DNA from: Halomonas elongata DSM 2581
Lineage (GTDB): Bacteria > Pseudomonadota > Gammaproteobacteria > Pseudomonadales > Halomonadaceae
Length of the DNA stretch: 64,000 nt
Assembly: GCF_000196875.2 (NCBI RefSeq)
Contig: NC_014532.2
Location: 1,674,001 to 1,738,000 of the forward strand
Direction of reading: 5' to 3'
Made by a program: the position numbers and the translations under genes. The notes below the pieces were generated by a model. That model made no database searches, was not told where the DNA came from, and saw nothing but the letters and a program-made list of their open reading frames with translations. Below, one piece after another: positions 1-8,007 of the stretch (positions are counted from its first letter, which is position 1; each line of letters begins with the position of its first letter).

Positions 1-1
1 C

Positions 2-88
2 GGCGAGGTCAGCCACAGCGACGCCCCGGTGCTGGTGCGCTGGCGGACGTTGCTGGATAGGCGGTTGGCGCACACGGTTGATGCCTGA
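2..88 (+). CDS. C-terminal end of an unidentified protein (partial)
   Basis: Frame 2 is open from the window edge to a TGA at 86-88 and encodes 28 residues ending in LLDRRLAHTVDA. The gene starts outside the window and the fragment is too short to assign to a family. It is called coding because a hairpin repeat begins on the last base of its stop codon, exactly as it does after trhP, a well supported gene. The arginine-rich tail suggests a cytoplasmic protein. Confidence 0.4.
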   Translation, partial: GEVSHSDAPVLVRWRTLLDRRLAHTVDA

Positions 89-230
89 GAGGGTGTTTAT
101 AAATTACTGCGCTCGCCCATACGGCGTTGAAACTTCGGCGCGAAGTGCTCATTTAGTGTGCCTAAACTCCGCATTCTTGCCGAATTTCGCCTTGTCTGGC
201 CGTCGCTCGTGACTTTTATAAACACCCTCT
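88..230 (+). repeat. Hairpin repeat element, copy 1 (short form, AGAGGG-type ends)
   Basis: A 143-bp element has perfect 16-bp terminal inverted repeats (AGAGGGTGTTTATAAA and its complement). Its core folds back on itself, with a central 5-bp stem TTTAG/CTAAA and a 5-nt loop. It starts on the last base of the upstream TGA stop codon and lies between convergent genes (the partial gene and ykgJ), so a bidirectional terminator role is plausible. Related copies are at 4486, 32023 and 59903, with a divergent relative at 2899. It holds no ORF of note. Confidence 0.85.
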
Positions 231-245
231 GCGTAGAGTGTTGCC

Positions 246-515
246 TCAGGTGCCGCTGGCGGTCTCCAGTGCGGCGATCAAGGTCAGTGCCTGTTCACGG
301 TGATCGCCGCACAACTCCCGGTCGAAGTCGAAACGCTCGCACACGGCGGGGCGTCTAGGATCGCCGAACAGCCGGCAGAGGTTATCCTCGGTGAGTTGCG
401 CGCAACGCACACCCGCCGGCTTGCCATCGGGCATGCCGGGAATGGGGGAGCTGATCGAGGGCGCGATGCAGCAGGCACCGCACCCCGGACGGCAGCCCTG
501 TTCCGTGCCGGTCAT
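246..515 (-). CDS. YkgJ/YeiW-type cysteine cluster protein (UPF0153)
   Basis: This 89-residue protein has the CxxCxxCC cluster (CRPGCGACC, residues 8-16) and further cysteines at the spacing of the YkgJ family (pfam03692), which is thought to bind zinc or an iron-sulfur cluster; no reaction is established. The phrase SSPIPGMPDGKPAGVRC is typical of the YeiW branch. Its ATG overlaps the queD stop by 4 nt (ATGA), so it is probably translationally coupled as the last gene of the queC-queE-queD operon. That linkage does not prove a role in queuosine synthesis. The hairpin repeat at 88-230 lies just downstream. Confidence 0.85.
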   Translation of the reverse strand: MTGTEQGCRPGCGACCIAPSISSPIPGMPDGKPAGVRCAQLTEDNLCRLFGDPRRPAVCERFDFDRELCGDHREQALTLIAALETASGT

Positions 516-1357
516 GGCCGGGCCTCCGCGATGGCCCCCTTGTCGATGCCTTCGAACGCCTGGACACGAGTGGCCCGGCCGGTTTCCCGGCTGATCTCTT
601 TCGCCAGCCAGGCGGCGATGTGCTCCACGGTGGTGGAGGTGGGCATGACGACACAGCGCTCGCGAGGCAGGCTCAACACGAAATGGCCCTGCTCGGCCCG
701 ATAGCTGGTGACCAGGCGGCCGAGGAAGGAGGCTTCCAGGCCGTCGTCGACGTCGGCCTCGTCCACCAGGTAGCGATCGTCGAGGCGTGACGCCCAGTCG
801 GCTTCCAGCGAAGGGCAGCGTTGCCCGTTCTGCCAGATGTGCAGGCGCGAGCGATGGCCATGGGCGATGCGCTGGCAGTTGCCGGCGTGCCGCTTGAGAC
901 CGTGGCTGTAGCTATAGCCGGCGCCTTCGATGGGTTCGTCGCCGAGCGTGAGGCGGATGGCCTCGACGCGCTCGGGCGGCTGACGCATCAGCCCCTGGCC
1001 AAGATATTCGCCCAGTCGCTGTGCGGTGATTTCCGGCCAGGGCAGCAGGCTGAATGCCTGGCGCGGGCCGCGCACCTCCAGGGCATAGGGCGTTTCGGTG
1101 CGCACGCGAAGCCCTTCATAACATTCCTGAACGCTGACCCCCGGCGCTTCGGTGGGCACCAGCAGGGTGTGGTCGACACCCCGGTCGAGGCGCGACTTGA
1201 TCCAGGGCTTTACCTCGCCGAAGTCGAACAGCATGCCGTCGTCGCCGAGTTCGCCGTCCAGCTCGGCGTCGACGCGCCAGCTGGCACCGATCAAGCCGCG
1301 CTCCGGGCACCACAGCGACGCATCCAGGTGAGTCAGTCGGTTGACGAAGAGCGTCAT
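512..1357 (-). CDS. queD: 6-carboxytetrahydropterin synthase, double-length form (QueD)
   Basis: QueD converts dihydroneopterin triphosphate to 6-carboxy-tetrahydropterin, the first committed step of 7-deazaguanine (preQ0/queuosine) synthesis. Usual QueD is about 120 residues; this one is 281 and looks like two T-fold halves. The C-terminal half keeps the zinc/catalytic set: H152, C161 and the HGH at 166-168, plus a PTSTTVEHIA segment near 239. The N-terminal half resembles the family (GMLFDF at 41-46, DH at 62-63), but the HGHSY position reads GLIGASW, so its metal ligands are gone. It sits between queE (stop at 1357, start-stop contact) and ykgJ. The assignment rests on these motifs and the que neighbours. 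Confidence 0.85.
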   Translation of the reverse strand: MTLFVNRLTHLDASLWCPERGLIGASWRVDAELDGELGDDGMLFDFGEVKPWIKSRLDRGVDHTLLVPTEAPGVSVQECYEGLRVRTETPYALEVRGPRQAFSLLPWPEITAQRLGEYLGQGLMRQPPERVEAIRLTLGDEPIEGAGYSYSHGLKRHAGNCQRIAHGHRSRLHIWQNGQRCPSLEADWASRLDDRYLVDEADVDDGLEASFLGRLVTSYRAEQGHFVLSLPRERCVVMPTSTTVEHIAAWLAKEISRETGRATRVQAFEGIDKGAIAEARP

Positions 1358-2001
1358 CAGTCGATCCCCGCGATCTTGTGAGTCTGTAGCGACAGGCGCC
1401 AGCGTGGGTTGGCCAGGCAGTAGGCCACGGTGGCGGCCATGGTGTCGCGCGTCTCGCCGAGCGGCGAGGTGTCCATGGGCTGCAGGAAGAAGTGCCGAAA
1501 GTCGAGCCCGGTGAAACGCTCCGGCGGTGCCTCCGGCTGGGGATGCACCAGCTTGAGCTCGTCGCCTCGGGTCTGGACCAGCGGCACATCACCCTTGGGA
1601 CTGACGCATAGCCAGTCGATGCCGGCCGGCGCCGCCAGGGTGCCGTTGGTCTCCACGGCGACGTCGAATTCCCGGTCATGCATCGCCGCGATCAGGGCGT
1701 CGTCGAGCTGCAGCAGGGGCTCGCCCCCGGTGAAGATGACCTGGGGACGTGAGCCGTCCGGCGCGCCCTCCCACAGGCCAACGAGATGCTCGGCGAGCGT
1801 CTCGGCGTCGGCGAAGCGTCCGCCGTTCTGGCCATCGGTGCCCCGGAAATCGGTGTCGCAGAAACGGCAGGCGGCCGAGACGCGGTCGGCCTCGCGCCCG
1901 GACCACAGATTGCAGCCGGCAAAGCGACAGAAGACGCTGGCGCGGCCGGCCTGCCCACCTTCGCCCTGCAAGGAGTAGAAGGCTTCCTTGACGCTATACA
2001 T
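1357..2001 (-). CDS. queE: 7-carboxy-7-deazaguanine synthase (QueE, radical SAM)
   Basis: QueE is a radical SAM enzyme that contracts 6-carboxy-tetrahydropterin to 7-carboxy-7-deazaguanine. The 214-residue protein starts [15 protein letters not shown]. Its cluster cysteines C30, C45 and C48 fit the CX14CX2C pattern described for this family in place of the common CX3CX2C, and the GGEP motif follows at FTGGEPLLQ. The ATG at 1999-2001 was chosen because the family starts there and the 86 residues upstream in frame are low-quality shadow sequence. It overlaps queC by 8 nt and abuts queD, so the three genes form one minus-strand operon. Confidence 0.93.
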   Translation of the reverse strand: MYSVKEAFYSLQGEGGQAGRASVFCRFAGCNLWSGREADRVSAACRFCDTDFRGTDGQNGGRFADAETLAEHLVGLWEGAPDGSRPQVIFTGGEPLLQLDDALIAAMHDREFDVAVETNGTLAAPAGIDWLCVSPKGDVPLVQTRGDELKLVHPQPEAPPERFTGLDFRHFFLQPMDTSPLGETRDTMAATVAYCLANPRWRLSLQTHKIAGID

Positions 2002-2710
2002 CGTCCGACTCCCCGTCGGTTGCGGCGTCGGGCCGCTGAGCATAGCCGAGGGGATCGCTGACGCCATTGGCGGCGAAGGCCGCCAGGCGTTCCCGGCAAC
2101 TGCCGCAGCGACCACAGGCGAGGGATTCGCCCAGATAGCAGGTCCAGGTGTCGGCGTAATCCAGGCCCATGGAAAGGCCATCGGCGAGGATGTCGGCCTT
2201 GGTATGACGCAGATAGGGCGTGTGGATCTCGACCGGCTCGAAATTGGCGATACCGGCAACGGCGTTCATCGCCTCCACGAACTCGGGGCGACAGTCCGGA
2301 TACAGCACGTGGTCGCCGCCGTGGGCGCCGTAGTCGACGCGGCCGGCGCCGATGTTCACGGCCTTGGCGATGGCCATCGACAGCAGCATCATGTTGCGGT
2401 TGGGCACCACGGTGTCGGCGAGATTGTCGGCGTCATAGTCGCCATCGGGCATGACGCGCTCGGCGTCGGTGAGCGCTGAATTGTCGATCAGGCCATGGAT
2501 GGCGCGGATATCGACCACCTGATGAGGCACTTCCAGATCGCGGCAGACGCGTCTGGCGACATCGAGCTCGCGGGAATGGCGCTGGCCATAGTCGAAGGAG
2601 AGGGCGTGGACGTCGCGACCTTCGCCCAGCGCCCGGTGCAATACCGTAAAGGAATCCATGCCACCGGAGTAGATCACCACGGTAGCGGAAGAAGCGGGGG
2701 CTTGAGACAT
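1994..2710 (-). CDS. queC: 7-cyano-7-deazaguanine synthase (QueC)
   Basis: QueC uses ATP and ammonia to turn 7-carboxy-7-deazaguanine into preQ0. The 238-residue protein has the PP-loop SGGMDS at residues 15-20 and a C-terminal zinc-binding cysteine cluster (CGRCGSC). The start at 2708-2710 (MSQAPASS) puts the PP-loop at the usual distance from the N terminus; the frame stays open upstream but without family similarity. It is the promoter-proximal gene of queC-queE-queD-ykgJ and is divergent from trhP. I saw no preQ1 riboswitch in its leader. Confidence 0.94.
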   Translation of the reverse strand: MSQAPASSATVVIYSGGMDSFTVLHRALGEGRDVHALSFDYGQRHSRELDVARRVCRDLEVPHQVVDIRAIHGLIDNSALTDAERVMPDGDYDADNLADTVVPNRNMMLLSMAIAKAVNIGAGRVDYGAHGGDHVLYPDCRPEFVEAMNAVAGIANFEPVEIHTPYLRHTKADILADGLSMGLDYADTWTCYLGESLACGRCGSCRERLAAFAANGVSDPLGYAQRPDAATDGESDDV

Positions 2711-2865
2711 GGTTGGCCTGTATGTCGGAGAATTTGATGGCCGGGATCCGGTCCGGCAGAGGCGCATAGTGTACGTTGCCGAAGGGACCGCCGCCAAGCC
2801 GGCCGCTCTTCGTGGTCAGGGTAATCGTCCTGGCTATATGGTTCTGCGTACGGCGCAGGTGCTGG

Positions 2866-2871
2866 TATAAT
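2866..2871 (+). promoter_or_regulatory. Candidate -10 box for trhP
   Basis: A perfect TATAAT lies 203 bp upstream of the trhP ATG, with a weak -35 candidate (TTCTGC at 2842-2847, 18-bp spacer). Transcription from here would carry the hairpin element 2899-3041 in the 5' leader. The 363-bp queC-trhP gap holds nothing else that I recognise. Confidence 0.4.
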
Positions 2872-2898
2872 CCGCGCCTCTTCACATTATGTGTCTTG

Positions 2899-3041
2899 GG
2901 GAAACGCTGAATAAATCGTCGAGTGGTATCAAGCACAAGGCGCACGGAGCACAAGAATCCGAGCCTATGAGCGATAGGTGAGGATTCCGAGCACCGCGCA
3001 ACGCCGTGATTGAGCCACGCAGGCATTTATGCAGGGTTTCC
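2899..3041 (-). repeat. Hairpin repeat element, divergent type (GGAAAC-type ends)
   Basis: A 143-bp unit is bounded by imperfect inverted repeats (GGAAACGCTGAATAAAT against GGAAACCCTGCATAAAT). Read on the minus strand it follows the layout of the elements at 88, 4486, 32023 and 59903: GGCGTTG, a long imperfect stem, a central 5-bp stem with a 5-nt loop (CCTAT/ATAGG), then CGCCTTGT. Unlike the others it lies between divergent genes, in the probable trhP leader and 32 nt before the start codon, rather than after a stop codon. Confidence 0.75.
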
Positions 3042-3073
3042 TTCGAGCGCCATCGTCCTGACAACGGTGAACT

Positions 3074-4486
3074 ATGAAAGCCCCAGAACTGCTGTCGCCC
3101 GCCGGCACCTTCAAGAACATGCGCTATGCCTTCGCCTATGGGGCGGATGCCGTCTACGCCGGCCAGCCGCGCTATTCGCTGCGCGTGCGCAACAACGACT
3201 TCAAGATCGATAACCTGCACAAGGGCATCGCCTACGCCCACGAGCGCGGCAAGCAGTTCTATGTGGCCTCGAACATCGCGCCGCACAACAGCAAGTTGAA
3301 GACCTATCTGCGCGACATGGAACCGGTGATCGAGGCCGGGCCAGACGCCCTGATCATGTCCGATCCCGGGCTGATCATGATGATTCGCGAGCGTTGGCCC
3401 GAGCAGGAGATCCATCTCTCGGTGCAGTCCAACGTGGTCAACCACGCGGCGGCCAAGTTCTGGCAGCGGCAGGGCATCAGCCGGATCATCCTGTCCCGGG
3501 AGCTGTCGCTGGAGGAGATCGCCGAGATACGTGCCGAGTGCCCGGATCTCGAGATCGAGACCTTCGTGCACGGTGCGCTGTGCATCGCCTATTCCGGTCG
3601 TTGCCTGCTGTCCGGCTATTTCAACCACCGCGATCCCAACCAGGGCACCTGCACCAATGCCTGCCGCTGGAAGTACAACACCGTGGCGGCCTCCGAGGAC
3701 GAGACCGGCGACCTGGTGCCGGCCAACTCGGCCCGGGCCCACGATGCCAGCGGCATCTGGACCCCGGATCAGGGCAGCGGTCTGATCGCCAGCGGCGGCG
3801 GCAGCGCCGAGAGCACCGCCACCGCCGGCGGCGTGGAAGGCCAGGACGAGCTTTCGGCGCTGATCGAGGATCGCAGCCGCCCGGGCGAGCTGATGCCGGT
3901 GCACGAGGACGAGCACGGCACCTACATCATGAACTCCAAGGACCTGCGGGCGGTGCAGCACGTGCCGCGCCTGGCCGAGATGGGCGTGAGCTCATTGAAG
4001 ATCGAGGGGCGCACCAAGTCGCACTACTATGTGGCGCGTACCGCTCAGGTCTATCGCCGGGCCATCGACGATGCCGTGGCCGGCCGTCCCTTCGACATGC
4101 GCCTGATGGACGAACTCGACAACCTGGCCAACCGCGGCTACACGGAAGGCTTCTATCGTCGCCATGTCCATGACGAGTACCAGAACTACGAGCGTGGCCA
4201 CTCGATCGGCGTCCACCAGCAGTTCGTCGGCGAAGTACGGGATTACGACCCGGAGCGCGGCGTGCTGGAAATCGACGTCAAGAATCGCTTCGAGGTCGGT
4301 GACGGTGTGGAGCTCATGCTGCCCGGCGGCAACCGACGCTTCACGCTGGAACATATCGAGAACCGTCGCGGCGAATCGGTGAGCGCCGCCCCCGGTTCGG
4401 GCCATGTGGTGCGCATCCCGGTGCCGGGCGAGGCGATCCCCGAAGAGCGCATTGCGTATGCGTTGTTGATGCGGGACCTGCCCTGA
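3074..4486 (+). CDS. trhP: tRNA 5-hydroxyuridine modification protein (TrhP/YegQ, peptidase U32 family)
   Basis: TrhP (YegQ) takes part in prephenate-dependent hydroxylation of wobble uridine 34 in tRNAs. The 470-residue protein matches the family from MKAPELLSPAGTFKNMRYA onward, with four conserved cysteines at 170, 177, 193 and 197 and the EDEHGTYIMNSKDLR block near 278. Compared with my recollection of E. coli YegQ (about 453 residues), it has a longer, Gly/Ser/Ala-rich acidic linker at roughly 206-262. The U32 name is historical and peptidase activity is not implied. Its TGA stop shares its last base with the repeat at 4486. Confidence 0.92.
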   Translation: MKAPELLSPAGTFKNMRYAFAYGADAVYAGQPRYSLRVRNNDFKIDNLHKGIAYAHERGKQFYVASNIAPHNSKLKTYLRDMEPVIEAGPDALIMSDPGLIMMIRERWPEQEIHLSVQSNVVNHAAAKFWQRQGISRIILSRELSLEEIAEIRAECPDLEIETFVHGALCIAYSGRCLLSGYFNHRDPNQGTCTNACRWKYNTVAASEDETGDLVPANSARAHDASGIWTPDQGSGLIASGGGSAESTATAGGVEGQDELSALIEDRSRPGELMPVHEDEHGTYIMNSKDLRAVQHVPRLAEMGVSSLKIEGRTKSHYYVARTAQVYRRAIDDAVAGRPFDMRLMDELDNLANRGYTEGFYRRHVHDEYQNYERGHSIGVHQQFVGEVRDYDPERGVLEIDVKNRFEVGDGVELMLPGGNRRFTLEHIENRRGESVSAAPGSGHVVRIPVPGEAIPEERIAYALLMRDLP

Positions 4487-4678
4487 GAGGGTGTCTACAA
4501 ATTACTGCGCTCGCCCATACAGTGTTGGAATTCGGCTCGAAGTGCTCATTTAGTGCGGCTAAACTCCGCGTTCTCGCCGAATTCCGCCTTGTGACCCACA
4601 TGGATGTGGGAAATGCGTTGGCCCGTCGGGAACGGGCCTAGCCCTGGCCATCGCTCGTGACTTTTGTAAACACCCTCT
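4486..4678 (+). repeat. Hairpin repeat element, copy 2 (long form)
   Basis: This 193-bp copy begins on the last base of the trhP stop codon. Terminal repeats are AGAGGGTGTCTACAAA and TTTGTAAACACCCTCT, with one mismatch. The core carries the TTTAG/CTAAA stem-loop. Compared with copy 1 it has an extra segment of about 50 bp after CGCCTTGT, with two hairpins of its own: CCCACAT-GG-ATGTGGG and a GGCCCG/CGGGCC stem. The remaining 4679-4888 gap holds one further imperfect hairpin (4742-4777). Confidence 0.88.
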
Positions 4679-4741
4679 GAGAGAGTTTGGGGCAAATGGT
4701 GGCACGTCGCTTGTGAGCTTGTCGGTATTCTCTGAAGCGAG

Positions 4742-4777
4742 CCCGGCTTGTCCGCCTCGGGACTGGACAGTGCCGGG
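4742..4777 (+). other. Imperfect hairpin upstream of the SRPBCC gene
   Basis: CCCGGC (4742-4747) pairs with GCCGGG (4772-4777), and TGTCC (4749-4753) with GGACA (4765-4769), giving an interrupted 11-bp stem with an 11-nt loop. No U-run follows. It could be leader structure or chance in GC-rich DNA. Confidence 0.3.
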
Positions 4778-4888
4778 TTCGTCGGGGAAGCTGTGGCAGC
4801 ATGAAGAGATTGGCAAGGGAGCGCCATTGCCCGGCGCGGTTCAGGGGCGGCCTCCATCATCTGCGTCATCCGCACACGGGAAAACGTC

Positions 4889-5299
4889 ATGTCCACCATC
4901 GAGCACAGCGCCATTCTCGAAGCGCCGCCCGAGCGGGTCTTTGCCCTGCTCGAGCGGGTCGAGGATTTCGTCGATTATTCCGACCTGATCAAGGCCATCG
5001 ATCGGTTGGGCGAAGACCGCTATCGGTGGCACGTCAAGGCGGTGGGCATGGACTGGACTTTTGATGTGGTGATTACCGAGTCGGTGGCCCCGGAGGTGCT
5101 GGCCTGGGAATCGGTGGATGGCGTGAGCAACCGCGGCCGCTATCATCTGACGCCCGTTCCCGAGGGCACCGAGGTCTCGCTCAGTCTCGAATACGAGATC
5201 AAGAACCGCCTGGTCGAAAAGGCCGTTCGCCGTGCGGCTTCGCCGCTGGTGAGTCGGGTGAGTCAACAGATACTTGATCGGGTCGCTGCTCGTCTCTGA
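4889..5299 (+). CDS. SRPBCC-family (START-like) ligand-binding protein
   Basis: The 136-residue protein begins with the hallmark of polyketide cyclase/dehydrase-like SRPBCC proteins: an acylating-type first strand (STIEHSAILEAPPERVFALLERVEDFVDYSD), a central WHVKAVGMDWTFDV strand, and a long C-terminal amphipathic helix (VSRVSQQILDRVAARL). Such proteins bind hydrophobic ligands or act as coenzyme Q-binding or stress proteins; the ligand here cannot be told. There is no signal peptide, so it is cytoplasmic. It stands alone between a repeat and the convergent DUF2789 gene. Confidence 0.8.
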   Translation: MSTIEHSAILEAPPERVFALLERVEDFVDYSDLIKAIDRLGEDRYRWHVKAVGMDWTFDVVITESVAPEVLAWESVDGVSNRGRYHLTPVPEGTEVSLSLEYEIKNRLVEKAVRRAASPLVSRVSQQILDRVAARL

Positions 5300-5357
5300 G
5301 AAGGCGACGGCGAATGACTGCGAGGCCTTGCAGCTTGGTTGCTCTTATTGAATCCAC

Positions 5358-5591
5358 TCATTTGCGCAGTGATGCATCCAAGTGGTCGACCACTTCGGCC
5401 CAGTCGGCATCCGCTTCGAGTGCTTCGCGAAGCAGTTCGGCCTGGCCCTCGTTCCAGCAGGGCGCATCGGGCAGGGCGATATCCTCGGGCAAGGGGGAGT
5501 GGCGTTCGATGAACCGCTTGATGGAAGCCGGGTCGGAGGCGAGACCGAGCTGCTCGAACAGCTCGGTGAAGGGGTGATCGGGATGCTCCAT
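5358..5591 (-). CDS. DUF2789 domain protein
   Basis: This 77-residue acidic protein matches the whole DUF2789 family: an HPFTELFEQLGL start, the FIERHSPLPEDIALPDAPCWNEGQ middle, and LREALEADADWAEVVDHLDA at the end. The function of the family is unknown. The ATG at 5589-5591 is preceded by a strong AGGAGG. It is small, soluble and probably helical. It is convergent with the SRPBCC gene and lies just downstream of ansA on the same strand (65-bp gap), so it may be transcribed with ansA. Confidence 0.88.
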   Translation of the reverse strand: MEHPDHPFTELFEQLGLASDPASIKRFIERHSPLPEDIALPDAPCWNEGQAELLREALEADADWAEVVDHLDASLRK

Positions 5592-5656
5592 GGAAGCTTC
5601 CTCCTGGCGCTGGATGGATACCCCTCACTCTAGCCGGTGGTCGCGAAACTTGCTTG

Positions 5657-6724
5657 TCAATCCTGACGGATGGGCGGGGCTGTGCGCTCGCCGACCAGAG
5701 GCGTGAGAAAGCGGCGGCGCCGTTCGGCGTCATCCAGCGGTTGGGCCAGCAGGTGGACCAGCTTGGTGACGGCGGCTTCCGGGGTCATGTCGTCGCCGGA
5801 CAGCACGCCGGCGTCGAGCAGGCCCTGGCCGGCGGCGTAGGCACCGATGCTGATGCTGCCATGGGGGCACTGGCTGATGGCGGCCAGCAGCTTGCCTTCT
5901 CCGCTGGCCCGCGCGAGCACGCCCATGATGGCCGGGTCCTCCGGCAGATTGCCGCCACCCCAGACTTCCAGCAGGGCGCCGCGAACGCGATCATCCAGCA
6001 ACCAGGCCTCGAGCTGCCAGGCGGCGATGCCGGGCCAGAGGACCAGGCGTGGCACGCTGCCTTCGGCCAGGCCGCTGACGTCGGGCAGCTCGAAGCGAGG
6101 TGCGCCACGCTGGTGGCGTTCCAGGCCGCGGCCGGGGAAGAGCACGGCGTCGTCGTCGACGAACTCGCCGAGCGGGGGATGATTGGGGCTGGTGAAGGCA
6201 TCGGCATGTCGGGCCTGCCATTTGCGGCTGCGTACGCCACGCAGCAGGCGACCGGCGAAGCACAGGGCGACTTCCTGCAGGCGAGCATCGGTGGCGAAGC
6301 GCATGGCTGCCTCGATATTGCCCAGAGCGTCGCTGCCCGTGCGCTCGAGCGGCTCCATGGCGCCGGTCAGGATCACCGGTCGGTCGATGCCCTGCAGTTG
6401 ATAGGCGAGGCTCGAAGCCGTCCAGGCCAGGGTGTCGGTACCGTGCAGGATCACCACGCCGTCGTGGGCCGGGTAATGTTCGGCGACGAGCCCCGCCAGG
6501 TCGCGCCAGTCGCTGGGGGTGGCGGCGCTGGAATCGATGGGACGAGCGGTTGCCAGGAAGTGGAAGTCCGGCAGCGCGGCTCGCCGCGCCGGAGGCAGGG
6601 CGGCCAGAGCGTGGCGCAGCCGGGCCTCGAAATCGTGCCTCGGGATCAGCCCCTGGGGGCTGTCCACCATGCCAAGGGTGCCGCCGGTATAGATGACCAG
6701 CAGGGAAGCGCGAGTGGATGACAT
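5657..6724 (-). CDS. ansA: L-asparaginase, type I (cytoplasmic, AnsA-like)
   Basis: The enzyme hydrolyses L-asparagine to aspartate and ammonia. Both catalytic threonine blocks are present: YTGGTLGM (TGGT at 13-16) and HGTDTLAWTAS (HGTDT at 94-98). There is no signal peptide, and the length of 355 residues fits the type I cytoplasmic class rather than the periplasmic type II. The start at 6722-6724 follows a clear AAGGAG. It sits downstream of the CynX-type exporter with a 43-bp gap; a shared transcript is possible but not shown. Confidence 0.9.
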   Translation of the reverse strand: MSSTRASLLVIYTGGTLGMVDSPQGLIPRHDFEARLRHALAALPPARRAALPDFHFLATARPIDSSAATPSDWRDLAGLVAEHYPAHDGVVILHGTDTLAWTASSLAYQLQGIDRPVILTGAMEPLERTGSDALGNIEAAMRFATDARLQEVALCFAGRLLRGVRSRKWQARHADAFTSPNHPPLGEFVDDDAVLFPGRGLERHQRGAPRFELPDVSGLAEGSVPRLVLWPGIAAWQLEAWLLDDRVRGALLEVWGGGNLPEDPAIMGVLARASGEGKLLAAISQCPHGSISIGAYAAGQGLLDAGVLSGDDMTPEAAVTKLVHLLAQPLDDAERRRRFLTPLVGERTAPPIRQD

Positions 6725-6767
6725 GCGGGCTCCTTCCTGATTGAACGCTGCTCGCGATTCACCGCGG

Positions 6768-8003
6768 TCAACGGTAGTCGCGGATGAGCAGCCGGCCTTC
6801 GGTGTCGGTTTCCAGGCGGCGATTGCGGCCGGCCAGCAGGGCGAAGATGGCGGCCACCATGACGATACCCAGCAGCAGCAGATTGATGGTGAGCAGTCCC
6901 AGCTCGAACTCCAGCATCATGCCCACGGCCAGGGGGCCCAGGGCCGCCAGGGTATAGCCGCCGCCCTGGGCGAGCCCCGATAGCTTGCCGGCAAGGCGCG
7001 AGTCGGCGGTGCGCAGCACGATCAGCGTCAACGCCAGGCTGAAGCTGCCGCCCTGACCGAGCCCCAGCAGGGTGACGCCGACCCAGCGCCAGTCTTCGGG
7101 GCCGAGCAGCAGCAGGGTGAGGCCCGAGGCCACCATCAGCAGCAACAGCAGCAGGGCCGGCCGTTGATCGCGGCCCAGACGGGCCAGCCAGGGGGCGGCC
7201 AGGGCCGAGATCAGTTGAACCATCACCGAGGCGGCCATCATCCAGCCGGCTTCGGCTTCGTCATACCCACGATCGATCAGCAGGGTGGGCAACCAGCCGA
7301 AGACGATATAGGCCAGCGAGGATTGCGAACCCATCAGTATCATGACCTGCCAAGCCAGCGGTTGGCGCAGCAGGTCCCGGGTGTTCCCGGTACGTGGCGG
7401 GCGAACCGCCGGACTGCCCGGCTGCGGCATCAGTACCAGCCAGGCGACCAGCGCCGCCAGGGCGAGCCCGGCCCAGGCCACCAGGGCCAAGGGCCAGCCG
7501 CCGAAGGTGTTGGCCAGCGGAATGCTCAGGCCGGCTCCCAGGGCGCCGCCGAGGCACAACGCCATGGTGTAGACGCCGGTCATCAGGTCGGCGCCTTTGG
7601 GCAGTTCACGCTTGACCAGGGCCGGCAACAGGCTGCCGGCCACGCCGATGCCGGCGCCGACCAGCAGGGTGCCGGCGAACAGCCAGCTCGGGGTCGCCAG
7701 GCCGCGCAGACCCAGCCCCAGCGCCAGGACCAGCAAGGCAAGCGACAGGGTGCGCTCCGGGCCGAGGCGGCGCGACAGCCAGGGCGCGAGAGGCGCGAAC
7801 AGGCCGAGGCAGAGCACGGGCAGGGTGGTCAGAGCGCCGATGCCCGCCGCGGTCAGGTCGGTCTCGGCCTGGACGCGTGGCAGCAAGGGTGCCAATGACG
7901 AGAGAGCCGGCCTCAGGTTGAGGCCGACCAGGATCATCAGGAAGAAGAAGGCCGCTGGATGCAGGGTTCTTTCGGATGCGGCGCTGGCATGTGAGTTCGA
8001 CAT
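6768..8003 (-). CDS. CynX/NimT-family MFS transporter
   Basis: This 411-residue, 12-TM major facilitator protein begins the family-typical way after a short polar leader: HPAAFFFLMILVGLNLRPALSSLAPLLP. The LNLRP motif near residues 29-33 marks the CynX/NimT (cyanate/2-nitroimidazole) subgroup. Substrates of most members are unknown and no cyanase gene lies nearby, so cyanate transport should not be assumed. The start at 8001-8003 is four bases after the stop of the gene upstream (8008-8508), so the two are almost certainly co-transcribed. Confidence 0.85.
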   Translation of the reverse strand: MSNSHASAASERTLHPAAFFFLMILVGLNLRPALSSLAPLLPRVQAETDLTAAGIGALTTLPVLCLGLFAPLAPWLSRRLGPERTLSLALLVLALGLGLRGLATPSWLFAGTLLVGAGIGVAGSLLPALVKRELPKGADLMTGVYTMALCLGGALGAGLSIPLANTFGGWPLALVAWAGLALAALVAWLVLMPQPGSPAVRPPRTGNTRDLLRQPLAWQVMILMGSQSSLAYIVFGWLPTLLIDRGYDEAEAGWMMAASVMVQLISALAAPWLARLGRDQRPALLLLLLMVASGLTLLLLGPEDWRWVGVTLLGLGQGGSFSLALTLIVLRTADSRLAGKLSGLAQGGGYTLAALGPLAVGMMLEFELGLLTINLLLLGIVMVAAIFALLAGRNRRLETDTEGRLLIRDYR

Positions 8004-8007
8004 GGGC

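Noticed and set aside
2711..2898. preQ1 riboswitch upstream of queC
   Set aside because: No C-rich loop with the A-rich tail typical of preQ1-I, and no preQ1-II pattern, was visible on the minus strand.
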